DNA from: Pampus argenteus
Lineage: Eukaryota; Chordata; Actinopteri; Scombriformes; Stromateidae
Length of the DNA: 64,000 bases
Assembly: GCA_036937835.1 (NCBI GenBank)
Contig: CM072863.1
Span: forward strand, 10,900,001-10,964,000
Reading direction: 5' to 3'
Under the pieces are notes generated by a model. That model did not search any database. It was not told the origin of the DNA and saw nothing but the letters and a program-made list of their open reading frames with translations. A program made the position numbers and the translations under genes. Shown here piece after piece: positions 14,367 through 30,594 of the stretch (position 1 is the stretch's first letter; the number at the start of each line of letters is the position of its first letter).

Positions 14367-14400
14367 AGCTGTAAACAGGCGTCCATGAATCAAACAACAC
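14080..14400 (-). promoter_or_regulatory. Probable rere 5' UTR and promoter region
   Basis: The ATG at 14077-14079 is followed after 26 coding bases by a clean donor, so 14079 is a genuine first coding exon. The sequence upstream on the minus strand is locally richer in GC and CpG than the flanks and carries a CTG/ATG triplet tract at 14330-14370. Transcription start sites cannot be placed from sequence alone. Confidence 0.45.
14330..14370. repeat. (CAT)n(CAG)n triplet microsatellite
   Basis: About eight CAT units run into about five CAG units on the plus strand. The tract lies about 250 bp upstream of the rere ATG, possibly in the 5' UTR or promoter. Confidence 0.85.
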
Positions 14401-16062
14401 AGCAGACTGTTACTACTGTGGTTATTAAACATGATTATGTAAGCAGTTTTACTCACCAGCCGTGAGTGTCGAAAATAATATATTTATTTACAGCAGGATT
14501 GGCTTTCAATAATAATAAATAAATAAACAATATTCTTAATATCCTGCTTTTAATACTTATACTGTAGCACTGTGGGAGGGATGGGGGAGGGGGGTCTAGA
14601 CTAATATATATATATATGCATTTTCTATAATAATGTGCATGTCTGATATGATTTTTCTACAATAAAAAGTTTAATTACCTTGTTACAAATTAACATTTAC
14701 TTCTTCTTTCTCATTAAAAAGTCTAATCTATGTCTATGCAAATATTTACATAAATGTTGGATGCAATCACATACACTGAAGTTGCAGATTGAACCATGAT
14801 TGTTTCCAAACCTACAAATATTAAAACTCAGATTTAATGTGAGCTCAGATAATCTTTCCCTCCTTCAGCTGATATAAATGTGTCAATGAGTGTGTCAAAC
14901 AGATCATTCTGCACAGTGAAGCTCAAATGCAGTAACAACTCGCAAAACACATTTTTCATTAGATAAAATAATTTCTAAGGTATTAAGAAAGCTCCTGGGT
15001 TGTTGGGTGTCAAGCGTCCTCCAGTGTGACTTTGCATTGTCTGATTGTCTGGGAAGAGCTACAGAGCAACTGAACTAAAATCTTTATTATTATTATTATT
15101 TTTTTATTAAGACCTTTAAGTAATCAGGGGAGTTTTAAACAGAAAAGATATTTTGATGCACAAACACAAACCTGTACTCTGAGCTCATCATGACACACAT
15201 TGATTAATCCCCGGTACAGCAAGCAGATATCCCTCTTATCCCATTTTAAAATCTATAGTAAATTACCCAACAAGCTGTATCTCTCTCTCTCTCTCTCTCG
15301 CTGTCTCAAACACACACACTGAAACACATTTCTGAAAACAGCACCATTCCTGCTGACATTTTTATATTTTTGTTTTTAAATATTGAAGGCATTTTTTTTT
15401 TTACATACATTTTTTGATCACTAGAACATTTTATTGTTTTAATTAAAACAAGGCACATAATTACATACAAGACAGCACTTTACTCAATGCTACTTGCATT
15501 ATGTCTTTTTACATGTCTATCTGTTCTTAATGTGTGCACAGTAACACTGAAGTAATGTTATTTCGCTCCCCTTAGGTTTAATTTAGTTTGTGGTTGCAAC
15601 TGTAATAATTTATAGTGAGGAATCTCTCTATTCACCTATTACTGTGCAGTTTGAGATACTTTGTAAATCTTTTTACATATTTTGAGAAGCTTTATGACGC
15701 CCCAGATCACTGACTGCATGCAACACAAACATCTGAGTGTTGAGGAAAATGAAACAGTGAGAAATAATCACAATACAACCTGTCACTCAGAAAACTTTTA
15801 ATTATATTATCTGTGTCTAAAGTGCAGAATTTGTGATAACAATTAGTTTGTGTTGTAAATAAATATTACTTATTACTTAAAATTTACTCTGCATTAAAAA
15901 ACAACAGACTTGATTGAAGAGTCATAATTTCAGTAACTTTTCTATAAATGCATTAACAATTAGTATGCAAGTAGTTCTACATTAATTGTTCTAAGTTGGT
16001 TTTCATTATTACCCAATGTGTTGTTACAGTATGCATGTATGTGAAGAAAATGCTATACTCGT
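14401..16062. other. Intergenic between rere 5' end and eno1 3' end
   Basis: No exon-like open frame is visible on either strand. The region holds a (CT)n tract near 15280-15300, several A/T homopolymers and, on the minus strand, an AATAAA hexamer near 15433 that could end the eno1 transcript. I searched it for BAH-domain coding sequence that would extend rere and saw none. Confidence 0.55.
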
Positions 16063-20845
<4,783 letters not shown>

Positions 20846-21624
20846 GGTGCAGGACCTTGAAATGAGAAAGACCTGATATTTGGTGATCAGAGATACACTG
20901 TAGCCTGTAATAACCCTGGTTTGGGACAGAGGATTAATGCAAAAACAAGTTTAAAACTATCTAAAAGTCCAGGACTATTTATGAAATACTTCTGACGTAC
21001 CTCTTTTTCACTTTCCTCCTTCAGGCTTACTCACAAAAATATCCTGACCTGGCTGCAAGCTTAGGCGCGCTAACAAGCATGCTACTATCCTAATTGGATT
21101 AGGCCTTCTCATCTGATTAATCACATGACAGTTCGGATGTAGAAATTGCTGCATCTGTCAAAGCAAGGTTAAGCTTGCAGTTACAGCTAGCTTGTATCAC
21201 TGCATTAAAATCTATATGAATATAAATGTGAGCAAACAGTTGTGACACTACGTCGATTACAACAGGATTTCTGGAATAAGCTAAGTCATTCTGCTATGAA
21301 CCACATGACACGATATCTGCTATAGTCGCTTCCTTTGCTAAACAACCAATACAATGACTCTTCCTGCAGACTGAGTTTGTACACCAGAGAAAAGGAAAAA
21401 GCAAATCTTGCCCTAACTTCCAAAATTAATTAACACCAGATTAAATGCAACACAGACTCAAAGGCAAAGAAGAAGATTCACTCCATGAAATCCAACCGGT
21501 TAAACACAAAACTGATCTAAAAAAAGACTGTAATACTGTTAAATTACTCGGTAGGGCTCATTGCTGTTTTTGACATGTACATACTTGCATGTGTGTGTGA
21601 TACTGATGATTTAAAGATCATTCG

Positions 21625-21800
21625 CTGGAAGAGGGATCTCTCTTCTCTGTTAAAATGTTTTTTTCCAGGGAGTTTTTTCCTTAATCAGAAAGGGGGTGTA
21701 AGGATCGACGATGTTGTATTTTGTGTAAATTTGTAAATATCTCCTGAGGCAAATTTGTGATATTGGGAGATATAAATAAAAGTTGACTTAGCTTGAATAC
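21625..21800 (+). mobile_element. 3' tail of a LINE (L2-like), truncated
   Basis: The segment has a T-rich CCAGGGAGTTTTTTCCTTA block, then GATGTTGTATTTTGTG, then GGCAAATTTGTGATATTGGG followed by TATAAATAAAAGTTGACTT. This order is typical of the 3' end of L2-like non-LTR retrotransposons in fish, where the element ends in short tandem repeats after AATAAA. No coding part remains. It lies in the presumed first intron of eno1. Confidence 0.5.
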
Positions 21801-22377
21801 ATGAGCAGGAACAAGTAGACTGAAAAACAAATATCTGTTCAGGTCATCTGCTAGTTTTCATCTAACTGTACCCAGAATAAGATCCAGGAGTCTTCAGAAG
21901 GAGCTTTTAGTGACTTTAGTCCAGATGACCTGTGATCAGTCACTGCACCGGTTACACATTTAAAAGAAAACTTAACATTTCTGTTTTCTCAGGTTTATGA
22001 CTAGTCCATTTCTTACCTGAGTATGTGTGGCTTTACAACTGTTTGTCAACTTTTTTTTTAATTATTTTTATATTTAATAATTTATTTGTGTATGTTTGAA
22101 TGGGTGTTTTAATTTTAATTTTAAATTAATTGTCAAAATATGGACTGTCGCTATGTAAATTTCAGTTCATTCTTGATTTGGGATTATAAACCAAACATTA
22201 GGCAGATGTACCGTGCTGTATGTAGACTGTAACTTCGCCAACTTTTATCAGAAACGTTAACGGTTGCCACATTAACTGGTTTGGTTGGTTAGCTAACTGA
22301 CACGTTACACCCACAGGGAAAAAAATAAAATAATAACTCTTAGAAAAAACAGAGACACTGAAGCTACGGTGATTTAC

Positions 22378-22440
22378 CTGCTGTCAACAGGGGACAGGTT
22401 GAGACAACTTCGGTGAAATGAAGAACTGATGGAGCAAAGA
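22378..22440 (-). promoter_or_regulatory. Probable non-coding exon 1 and promoter of eno1
   Basis: The eno1 ATG is preceded by an acceptor (TTTCAAG, exon start 20855), so the 5' UTR is split. Upstream on the minus strand, GACAGCAG followed by GTAAATC at 22378/22377 makes a good donor. An alternative donor near 21001 (AAAGAG/GTACGT) is also possible. The region faces ppil1, whose ATG is about 0.8 kb away on the other strand, so the two genes may share a divergent promoter. Confidence 0.4.
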
Positions 22441-22473
22441 AACCAAGAGTCCAAGAGACGTAAAGCGTTCGTC

Positions 22474-22534
22474 GAAGAAGAAGAAGAAGAAGAAGAAGAA
22501 GAAGAAGAAGACGTAGAAGAAGAAGAAGAAGAAG
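22474..22534. repeat. (GAA)n microsatellite
   Basis: Two runs of GAA units (22474-22510 and 22514-22534) are separated by ACGT. The tract lies in the eno1-ppil1 divergent intergenic region. It produces a poly-glutamate open frame on the plus strand that I do not consider a gene. Confidence 0.85.
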
Positions 22535-23024
22535 TTTACGTACTATTGCCGCCTGTAGTTCAAAGCGTGAAGTGCATCATACAGTTAATGGTGTTTTCTG
22601 TGAAGGATGTGAAACTGACAATGCTGGAAAACAACTAATCACATTTACTCAAGTTCTGTACTTAAGTACACATTTGAAGTACTTGTACTTTACTTGAATA
22701 TTTGCATTTTATGTCACTTTACTTTTCCACTCTTTTATATTTCAGATTTATTGGTCCTTAAGTTTTTTTTATTGTTTTACCACCTCTGTGTTGACAAGTT
22801 CTTGCTATTAAATGATAGGACGATTTTGTCTTTGGAAAACATCTCAAAAAATTCACTCTGTCCTCATTCTTCCACTTCAGTAGAGGGGAGTCATCTGTAG
22901 CTGTTGCTCTCCAACATGTAAAGGAAATCTGAGAAGTATTAGTATTTATTTATTTAGTTGTGTCTTGTTTTCATTTGGCTCCTTTTGAGTTATTATGAGT
23001 GATTATTTGTTTATTGTTATGATC

Positions 23025-23092
23025 AGTGGGTGGCGGTAACGCGCCCGAAAGCCGTTTTCCAACCATCAATAAAACTAAAAGAAGAAGAAGTA
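23025..23092 (+). mobile_element. Possible LINE-type 3' end with GAA tail
   Basis: The segment reads GTGGGTGGCGGTAACGCGCC, then CCAACCATCAATAAAACTAA and a short AGAAGAAGAAG tail. The 'GGTGGCGG..CCAACC..AATAAAA..(GAA)n' order resembles retroposon 3' ends that I have seen in fish genomes. Only about 70 bp remain, so the call is tentative. Confidence 0.35.
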
Positions 23093-23234
23093 CGCGGAGG
23101 AAATGAGCGGCAACCACAAAAGAAGAAACTGCCGCTGACATTAAATTGAATGAATGTGCTACAATTCATTTACTTTCTATTGGAGACCACTTGTTTAGAG
23201 ACTACTGTCGGTTACAGTTTGGAGATTTCAGATA

Positions 23235-24969
23235 ATGTCAGGGATACCTCCAGACACATGGCAGCCGCCCACAGTTTCTCTGGAGACGACGTAAGTTTTT
23301 ATTAAAACCACTAAATGCTAACCGAGTTAGCTTTCAGTAACGGTGATGTTATGTAGCTGTTGTTCGGCTAACATAACTTTAAAGATGCCATCATATCTTT
23401 CAGGGCTGTAGATACGAAGTCTGCAAACTTTGCTCCGTTTCTTTGTCACCATGCTGCGTTTGGGTGTCTATTAAAACACGCGTATAACTGAGCCTTTAAT
23501 ACTCAGAGAGGTTCCTCCTGAATGAGACGCGTGTTGACTGCTTTGCAGGATGGGGACAGTTGTGGTGGAGCTGTACTGGAGACATGCAGCTAAGACCTGC
23601 AAGAACTTCGCAGAGCTGTCCAGAAGAGGCTACTACAACAACACAAAGTTTCATCGAATAATTAAAGACTTTATGGTGCAAGGCGGAGACCCTACAGGGA
23701 CAGGTGGGTGCATCACATACATGATAAATCCAGCAATTATTATTTTATTTTGGTAAGTAATTAATTGCACAGGTCAATAAATGTATTATTAAAAGCATTA
23801 TTGTGATGTCTTGAGGATTGAATTTGAATGCTCTTATCTCTCTGCATCATTGGCCCACCTCAGTGATCATCATGTGGGAGTAAATCCCTGCAGTCTTCCT
23901 AACCTATGCTTAAATTAGGTTTTATTGGGCACTCTGCTGTTAGTTATGCATATCAAAACAATTTTAGGTTTATAACAGTGGACTCTGTGCTGTTAGTGAG
24001 GACCATACCTTGCTTTTGAGCGTTATTGTCTAATTTTAAGTTGTGTTATTAGTATTTCTTGTGCACGTGACATGTCATTTTGATCGAAACTTGAATATGA
24101 TTGCTCATTTTTACTCCAAGCTCATATTTTATATTGTTCAGATTGAAAACAAAAATTCTTACATTGCTTATGAATTAACACAGAGTACAAGAAAAAAAAA
24201 TCCCCAAGTGGATAAGTGAAGTTAATCTTATCTGCTGTTTGAGAAATTATGTCACATACACTTTAATTAGTAATGCAGTGACCCTGAAAACACAAACTGA
24301 ACTCTTGTTAGATGAACAGCCCTTCAAGCTTGAGTGTGGAATATACACAGAACATTTTCAACTTATAATCTCTTAAAATAAAATGTGTTCTCGTAAAATA
24401 AAATGTGTTCATGGTTTTATTTTGTCTTCTTCAGTTACAGTACCTCACTGGAGAGTTAATCTGCAATTTGGTCTTTATTTTCAGGTCGGGGTGGTGCCTC
24501 CATTTTTGGTAAACAGTTTGAAGATGAACTGAACCCAGAACTGAAATTCACAGGTAAATATATGTGGGATGGTGAAGGAGAACTAAGTAGGCTGGTAATA
24601 TGCATAATACACCTACTAATATTCGGTTGTGTTATACTTCTAGGATTTTGATCCTTATTGTTAGAAAGTTTGTGGTGCTGTTGATTTGCGTTGCATTACA
24701 CAAGTTATATAGAGGATAGTCACAAACTTTCATCTGTGGTTCTGTTAGGTGCCGGTATTCTGGCGATGGCCAATGCAGGACCGGACACTAATGGAAGCCA
24801 GTTCTTCCTTACTCTCGGACCCACTCAGTGGTTGGATGGAAAACACACTATTTTTGGAAGAGTGTACCAGGGGATGGGAGTGCTGAACCGTATTGGGATG
24901 GTGGAGACGAATGTTCAGGATCGTCCAGTTGATGATATCAAAATCCTCAGAGCTGTTGTACCCAATTAA
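23235..24969 (+). CDS. ppil1: Peptidyl-prolyl cis-trans isomerase-like 1 (cyclophilin)
   Basis: Exons 23235-23290, 23549-23703, 24485-24553 and 24749-24969 encode 166 aa, the same length as human PPIL1 as I recall it. The protein is a single minimal cyclophilin domain. The start [12 protein letters not shown] is the PPIL1-specific N-terminus. Active-site segments are present: [20 protein letters not shown] with the catalytic Arg, [17 protein letters not shown], and [13 protein letters not shown] with the drug-contact Trp. It catalyses proline isomerisation and is a component of the activated spliceosome, recruited by SNW1/SKIP. All splice sites are GT-AG and in phase. The start at 23235 gives the family-typical N-terminus; the downstream ATG at 23550 lies within exon 2 and is not the start. 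Confidence 0.96.
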
Positions 24970-26048
24970 ATTAATACTGATTTTCTTTTCCTTTTTATAC
25001 TGATTTAAAATATATACACATCTTAAATGTTTCTGTAATAATTTGTTTTGTTGTAGCAACCAATGAAAATGCCATACAAGGTTCCTGCTGCGCATCAGAC
25101 AGATCTAATCATTCACTCACAAACAATTTGAGGTTATGTGTCTCACCCAAGGACACTTCAACATGTGGACTGAAGGAGCTGGGAATCAAGCCACAGCAGC
25201 CTATGAAAGTGTTTGCACTCGTACTAACTCAGGTTGGAGGAGCATATACTAAATCAGACTGGTTGGGATGAGAACAAAATGCCAAATAATAGGTTATTCT
25301 TTAGTACAAAACTTGAGAGCTGCTGTCAAAACACTTAGACAGTAAATTGCAGGTAATAATTTCAGTATTTTAAAATATATGTGTATAAAAGATAATGTCT
25401 AATAACTTTTTTTTTCTTCTTGGCACTAGGCCTGATGAGTTCTTGCTGTTTGTTGCAAGGAATTAATCAACATTGACAACATTGGCTGACGGCTTTACTT
25501 GTGTTCATGCTGAGCTCTACTGGACAGTAACAGTCTGGTTGAGTTACGTTTTCCATGTTGAATGGAGAATGTTTGTGCAAACATTTTAAGGAAGAGAATA
25601 ATAACTGCATACACAGTGACATTGGAAAGTATTTAAAAATCTTCATCTGTTACACACTACTAATTAAATGGATTAAATCTTTTTTGGCAATTCTAAACAC
25701 AACCAAAAAGGAAATACACATTTATTTTGGTTTTTGGTCACCTCTCAGACTTTAAAACACCTCTTGGATGGTTACTGAGTTTGTCCAGACATGATCAACT
25801 TTTTCCATTTCACGATAATGGAGTCCACTGTGCTCCAGGGAACATCCGAAGCTTCAGAGTATCAAGTATCAGTAACAAGAAGCACAGTAAATTATATAAT
25901 TATGTCTTTATGATAAACTCATCTTTGTGTGGTGATACACACTCTAGTTTAGATACATTACAATTGTCTCTACTCAGACATCTTAATTATGAACACAATT
26001 AAATAATTCAAACATTTTCCTTATTAGTAAACTGAAGGACAAATTCAC
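24970..26048. other. Intergenic, ppil1 3' flank
   Basis: This stretch probably includes the ppil1 3' UTR. No continuation of the SLC6 fragment that starts at 26049 could be found here: no TM4 or later transporter exon is visible on the minus strand. Confidence 0.5.
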
Positions 26049-27452
26049 CTGTATTCCACGTGTTATTACAGGTGGCCCATGGCGACTCTCCAGAGAAGGA
26101 AAAGGTAGAGAAAAGCCCAGGCTAAAATCACAATATAGCTGATAGATCCATAAAATATGATCATTTGGCTGGCATATCCCATTCCTGAAAACAACATAGA
26201 CGGTTAATGCAGTATTTCCTCATTAAGTCTGCACAGTGCATCATAATTCAAGTCCACTTTACCTTCAAACAAGGGGCAGATCTTCCTCCAGCACATGATC
26301 CCCCCCTGACTGGTGTACTGGTCTAGTGCCGTCTCAAGGACGAACATAGGAATGCCACAGGTCACAAGGAACAGGATGTAAGGAACGAAGAATGCACCTG
26401 TGAGTGTAAATAAAGCACATACAACACCCCACACATACAAAGACTACCACAAGTACAGACATTTGCCTTACATTTGAAAATACCTTTAATGCAATTAAAT
26501 CCAAATGAAATATTGTCAATGCACAATATTTTAATCTTCAACTCAGTAATTATGAAGCCATTTTGATGACTGAAAAACTGAAAGAAACTTCGTCTTAAAT
26601 AAACTACTTATTATGTAAGAGGAGAATCATGATTCACCATTTAATAAAAAAAAACAGCTCAAAGCTACTTTATCTGATAATTAAATTATGACAGAATTTT
26701 GACATTGGGACCAATGAACCTTATATTTCACTCACTTTACAGTACTTGTGTAAACGTTGCTTGTGTTTTTCTGAATCTGCCCGATTTGAGCGATGTGAAA
26801 TCAGCTTGTCGACGATGATATTTTGTAAGCAAAAAAAATGGGAGGTATGAAGCAAAGAATGTGACTCTCCTCTTTGCACAGACACACACAGTACATTATT
26901 TTCATAGCCTTTCATAACCTGTCAAATCCTTAATCATCAGATGTGAAGCAGAGGGACAAGCACAAAGTGGAGTTTTACAGTGGATATCTTTCAGGGATTG
27001 TGACTGTATATCCGGCAGTTAAAAAGTGAATTTGTGTGACTTTGTATTTGGCAATTTATCACATATGAAATATGAGGTTACAGTTTTACAGAGAACACTT
27101 ATTCAATAGCAAAAGTTTCCAGAAGCATCCCAACACAAAATAAAATTATAGAAAATCTTAAACTGTGCCATGATGAATAATAAAAAGTACCTTAACAATG
27201 TACCACAACTTTCTTTATTGCTATAGATTTCAGAAAGTTAGAAAATCAAGTTTGCATTTGCATCCTTTTAACACTTAACTGCATTTTTACTTTTCTGGAG
27301 ATTAAAAAGTAGAAATACTCACCACCACCATTCTTGTAGCACAGATATGGGAATCTTCACACATTTCCTAGTCCAATACTAGCCCCAGCTACAGACAGAA
27401 TAAACTCCATTTTGCTACCCCACTTGCTAGTGACGACTGAAACTGACTCTTA
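26049..27452 (-). pseudogene. SLC6 transporter 5' fragment (GAT-like), disabled
   Basis: Three exons with splice sites still recognisable match exons 1-3 of the intact SLC6 gene to the right. Exon 1 relic, 27323 to about 27452, encodes SKWGSKMEFILSVAG and GASIGLGNV, but the Trp codon of the invariant NVWRFPY is TGA (27357-27359). Another in-frame stop, TAA, lies at 27450-27452, and no start codon is seen. Exon 2 relic, 26397-26263, is 135 nt like its counterpart and encodes TM2 and the loop, with Gly replaced by Asp in [10 protein letters not shown]. Exon 3 relic, 26184-26049, is 136 nt against 141, the result of a net 5-nt loss near 26081-26099 that shifts frame before PWATCNNTWNT. TM4-TM12 exons are missing. 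The encoded residues differ enough from the neighbour to suggest an old tandem duplicate, not a recent copy. Confidence 0.85.
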
Positions 27453-30400
27453 AGTTTCTGGATTCACTGGCAGATCTAATACAGATTTGAATGTGTTACC
27501 TTATTGACAGACTGCAAGGTATTTTTACCACAAGGGGGACCTACACACCAAAAAGTAGTTAACATATAGCCTACATGACAAACAGGAGAGGAACATATTC
27601 AGTGTGACAAATTTCTGGACACGGTATTGAGGGCTTTGAAAGTGGGGCTCTCTGTCTCAGATGAGGTATGAATCTGTGATAACTGGATGAATTGTTGTCC
27701 AAGGCAAAACTCTTTTCACAAATAGAGATTAGACTGTCAGCCTCAACTTAAGTATAATGAATAGAGTTTTGTAATAAAACATGTCAGGGATTTTAGATAA
27801 TAACCTCTTAAAGATCCAAAGTGAGATGTTGTCAGGAGGCTGAGAATGTTGTTGTGTACATTGTTTTCCACGTGGTCTCCTCTTTAAAGTATTACGTTGG
27901 CTTTAAATACAGTACCTTTTATAGTGAAGACATATTTATACACTGTTTATTTTTTAGAAGGAAATAGTTTAAGTATGTATTGTTGTGTTATTTCAGGTTT
28001 TGAGTAAAAAAAAACTGCTTTTGTCTATGTAATCTATGTAATGCTGAGGGGTTTTTTTTTTGCTTTCATGTACATGTCCTATCTGAACATAAAGTATACT
28101 CGCTTATGGTACATGAGCTCTTTATTGAATGCAACTGCAAAACAGTGTTGTGTCTCTTGACCCTTGCTGCTCCTCGAGGATTATTTCTGTGCAGCTCAGT
28201 ATTTAAAGGTCTCAGCAGGGGGCACCTCTGGATCTTTGTTCCCCCTCTGAGTGCAGACTGACAGCAGCTAATGTAGCTCGTTGGTTTCTATTGTGGGCCT
28301 TTCAGCTTGCACACAATAGGATTTGCTCTAGTTTTCTCTATTAATAAGTGCTGGAAGAAGTATTCAAACCATTTTAAATTAGCAATACAACACTATTAAA
28401 AAAATAGCTGTTTGCAGTCAGACCAAAGAGAATAAAGGACAGACGTCAAACTCTAAAATGTAGTTTACATTTTGTCTAAGGACAATTAATAGAGTATTTG
28501 TACCGTAATACATTTGTATGTAACAAAATAACTTGCAAGTCACCTTTAAAGTTTCTATAATTTTAAATTATAATTAAGATTAATAACAATCTGAATTCCA
28601 ATTGACCAGGGAGAGACTAAATACCCTTCCTGGGCCTGCATACCCAGGTCTGATGAAGATTGATTGGTTAGCTTTAGGCATGGGGAGTGGGGTGGGGTTT
28701 AAGGTAAAAATATCAGGGTCAAAGGTAGACTATGGGTGGGCCAAGGCATAGTAGTTATGCAGGTCTAGCAAGAGCATTTAGTCTTTCGGAGTATTTCCCT
28801 GTAATTATACATACTCTTTATTTGAGTGCACAATAATAATTCATAATCCCTGCCTTAAAATCATAAATCTATTTGACTTCACAAAATCCTATAAAAACTG
28901 ATGGTATGTTATGTATGTAAACTCTTAATCTGAAGTAACTACAGTAGTAAGTATAGCTGCCAAGTAAATGTAGTGGAGATAAAAGTACAATAATTCTCTT
29001 TCAGATTGTAACAGAGGCATGTTATATAGCGTAAGCCTGTCTACATTGTTTGGAAAAAGGAAGGAAATGCCTTTAGTTGTTAATATCCTATAAAAACAAA
29101 TAAATATGCAATGTATGAATACCATGCAAAATTAATTCAAACTCACACAAGCGCAATACCAAATAAAAATTTATTGAAACGTGTATTTCTTATAGCATGA
29201 ATATAATCTGTTAACAAAATGGTTTGCATTTCTGATACAGTCCGCATTAAGTAACCTGACATTTACCAGCATTACATAGTATATGCTAAAATAACTCAAT
29301 GAGAGTAACTTAAGATAACCTCCAAAGAAGTCAAGAAAATAAGGAAATCCTTAAATCAGTAACATCATGTGAATCTAAAGTTACTTGTAATTTTTACTGC
29401 TATTTCTTTAAGCAGCTCCATACATCCAGAGACATTAAAACAATGTTTTTTAGTAGTTTACTTTCAATAACCATTTTTGAGATCTTAATAGTAGGCAGTG
29501 ATTTTTAAAACATTATAATTCTGGTTTTGACATGCCAAACTCAATGCAAGCTGTAGCACAGCATACAGTTATTTTATACTATATATTATTGTCTTTATTA
29601 TATAGAGTTGTGCTTCATGGTACAATGTTGTAACAACATTTTAGACTTAATTTCTTACGTTGTCATAATACGTGCTATATCTGGGGTCCAACAGTCTGAA
29701 TCCACTACTAAAAATTGTGAATTGTATTTTTTGTTTGCACATCATTTACTAATCATACATTATCTATGGACAGAACTGCAACCTACAGATGCATTTCCAC
29801 ATTTTAAATTCACATTAGAAACATTTTGGGTAACTGTAATGTTCCTCACCATAGCCACACTGTGGTCTGGGTAATTTCCTAATACTAGAGTTATGGCAAT
29901 CAGTTACAAAGATTTTAACTTCATTTCTTGGAGAATGTTTCAGTTTAATTTGGCCAATTTGCTCAAAGTACTAAAGTACTCTAACCTGAGGTGAAACTAG
30001 TTCTGGATGCTTCACTGCTACAAATCCTGCACTATACTTGAATTTATCCAAAATACATCCAGAATCTGAAGGTGAAGTGATTTAAACTGCTTGTTGCAGT
30101 AGAGCCCTCTCCAGAAGTTTTCAAGTAGCTTTTTTTTTAGCTTTACTTTTCAACTGAATGTTGTCCTGATTCAAAGAGAAGTTTAAGTTTCAATTATTCA
30201 CATTATTTATGTAGAAAGGGACATAAATGCTTAAAATCAGTCTGCATTTCTTACTTATTATATTTCAACTTGACAGGAACCACCTACCAAGCAGAGAAAC
30301 CATTTATCGAGGGGTAACAACCACAGTGCCATGTCAGAACTTACACCAGAAAAAAACATTATTACTAGTGGTAAGTCTGTCGTGTGCTTTTGAGAAACCA

Positions 30401-30594
30401 CTCAAAATATTTCTCACTGTGAGTGTTAATACCCGTAAATAAGCCACTTCACCGAGTGGGATGTGATGCCTGTGCTGAGTCGAGCTGGAAGGATTTATTG
30501 CTTATCATAATTCATTTTAAAGATGCTTTGCTTGTAAAACTGGAGTTAAAAACTACACAACACATTTAAAAAAATCTTGTAAATGTTCAGCTTC
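27453..30594. other. Intergenic / 3' flank of the SLC6 gene
   Basis: No coding exon is seen. The stretch should hold the 3' UTR of the SLC6 gene ending at 30595 and ancient flank of the SLC6 relic. It contains one MITE-like element (28606-28802). Remaining open frames are short and AT-driven. Confidence 0.5.
28606..28802. mobile_element. MITE-like element with terminal inverted repeats
   Basis: The left end, CCAGGGAGAGACTAAATACC continuing to CCTGCATACC, is matched by the reverse complement of the right end (TGCAGGTCTAGCAAGAGCAT, then TTAGTC and TTTCCCTG). The imperfect inverted repeat is about 40-45 bp around a roughly 110-bp centre, and no ORF is present. Length and structure fit a non-autonomous DNA transposon. 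Confidence 0.5.

Noticed and set aside
22429..22638. Open frame with a long glutamate run (EEEE) on the plus strand
   Set aside because: It is produced by the GAA microsatellite; there is no domain, no splice context and it overlaps the eno1 5' region.
27357..27359. TGA in the SLC6 relic read as selenocysteine or a recoded codon
   Set aside because: The position is an invariant Trp in SLC6 proteins (TGG to TGA is one change), a second in-frame stop and a 5-nt deletion are also present, and the remaining exons are missing.
26049..27452. SLC6-like exons as alternative 3' or 5' exons of the intact SLC6 gene
   Set aside because: They encode the same TM1-TM3 region as exons 1-3 of the intact gene and lie downstream of its stop codon, so they are a separate gene copy.
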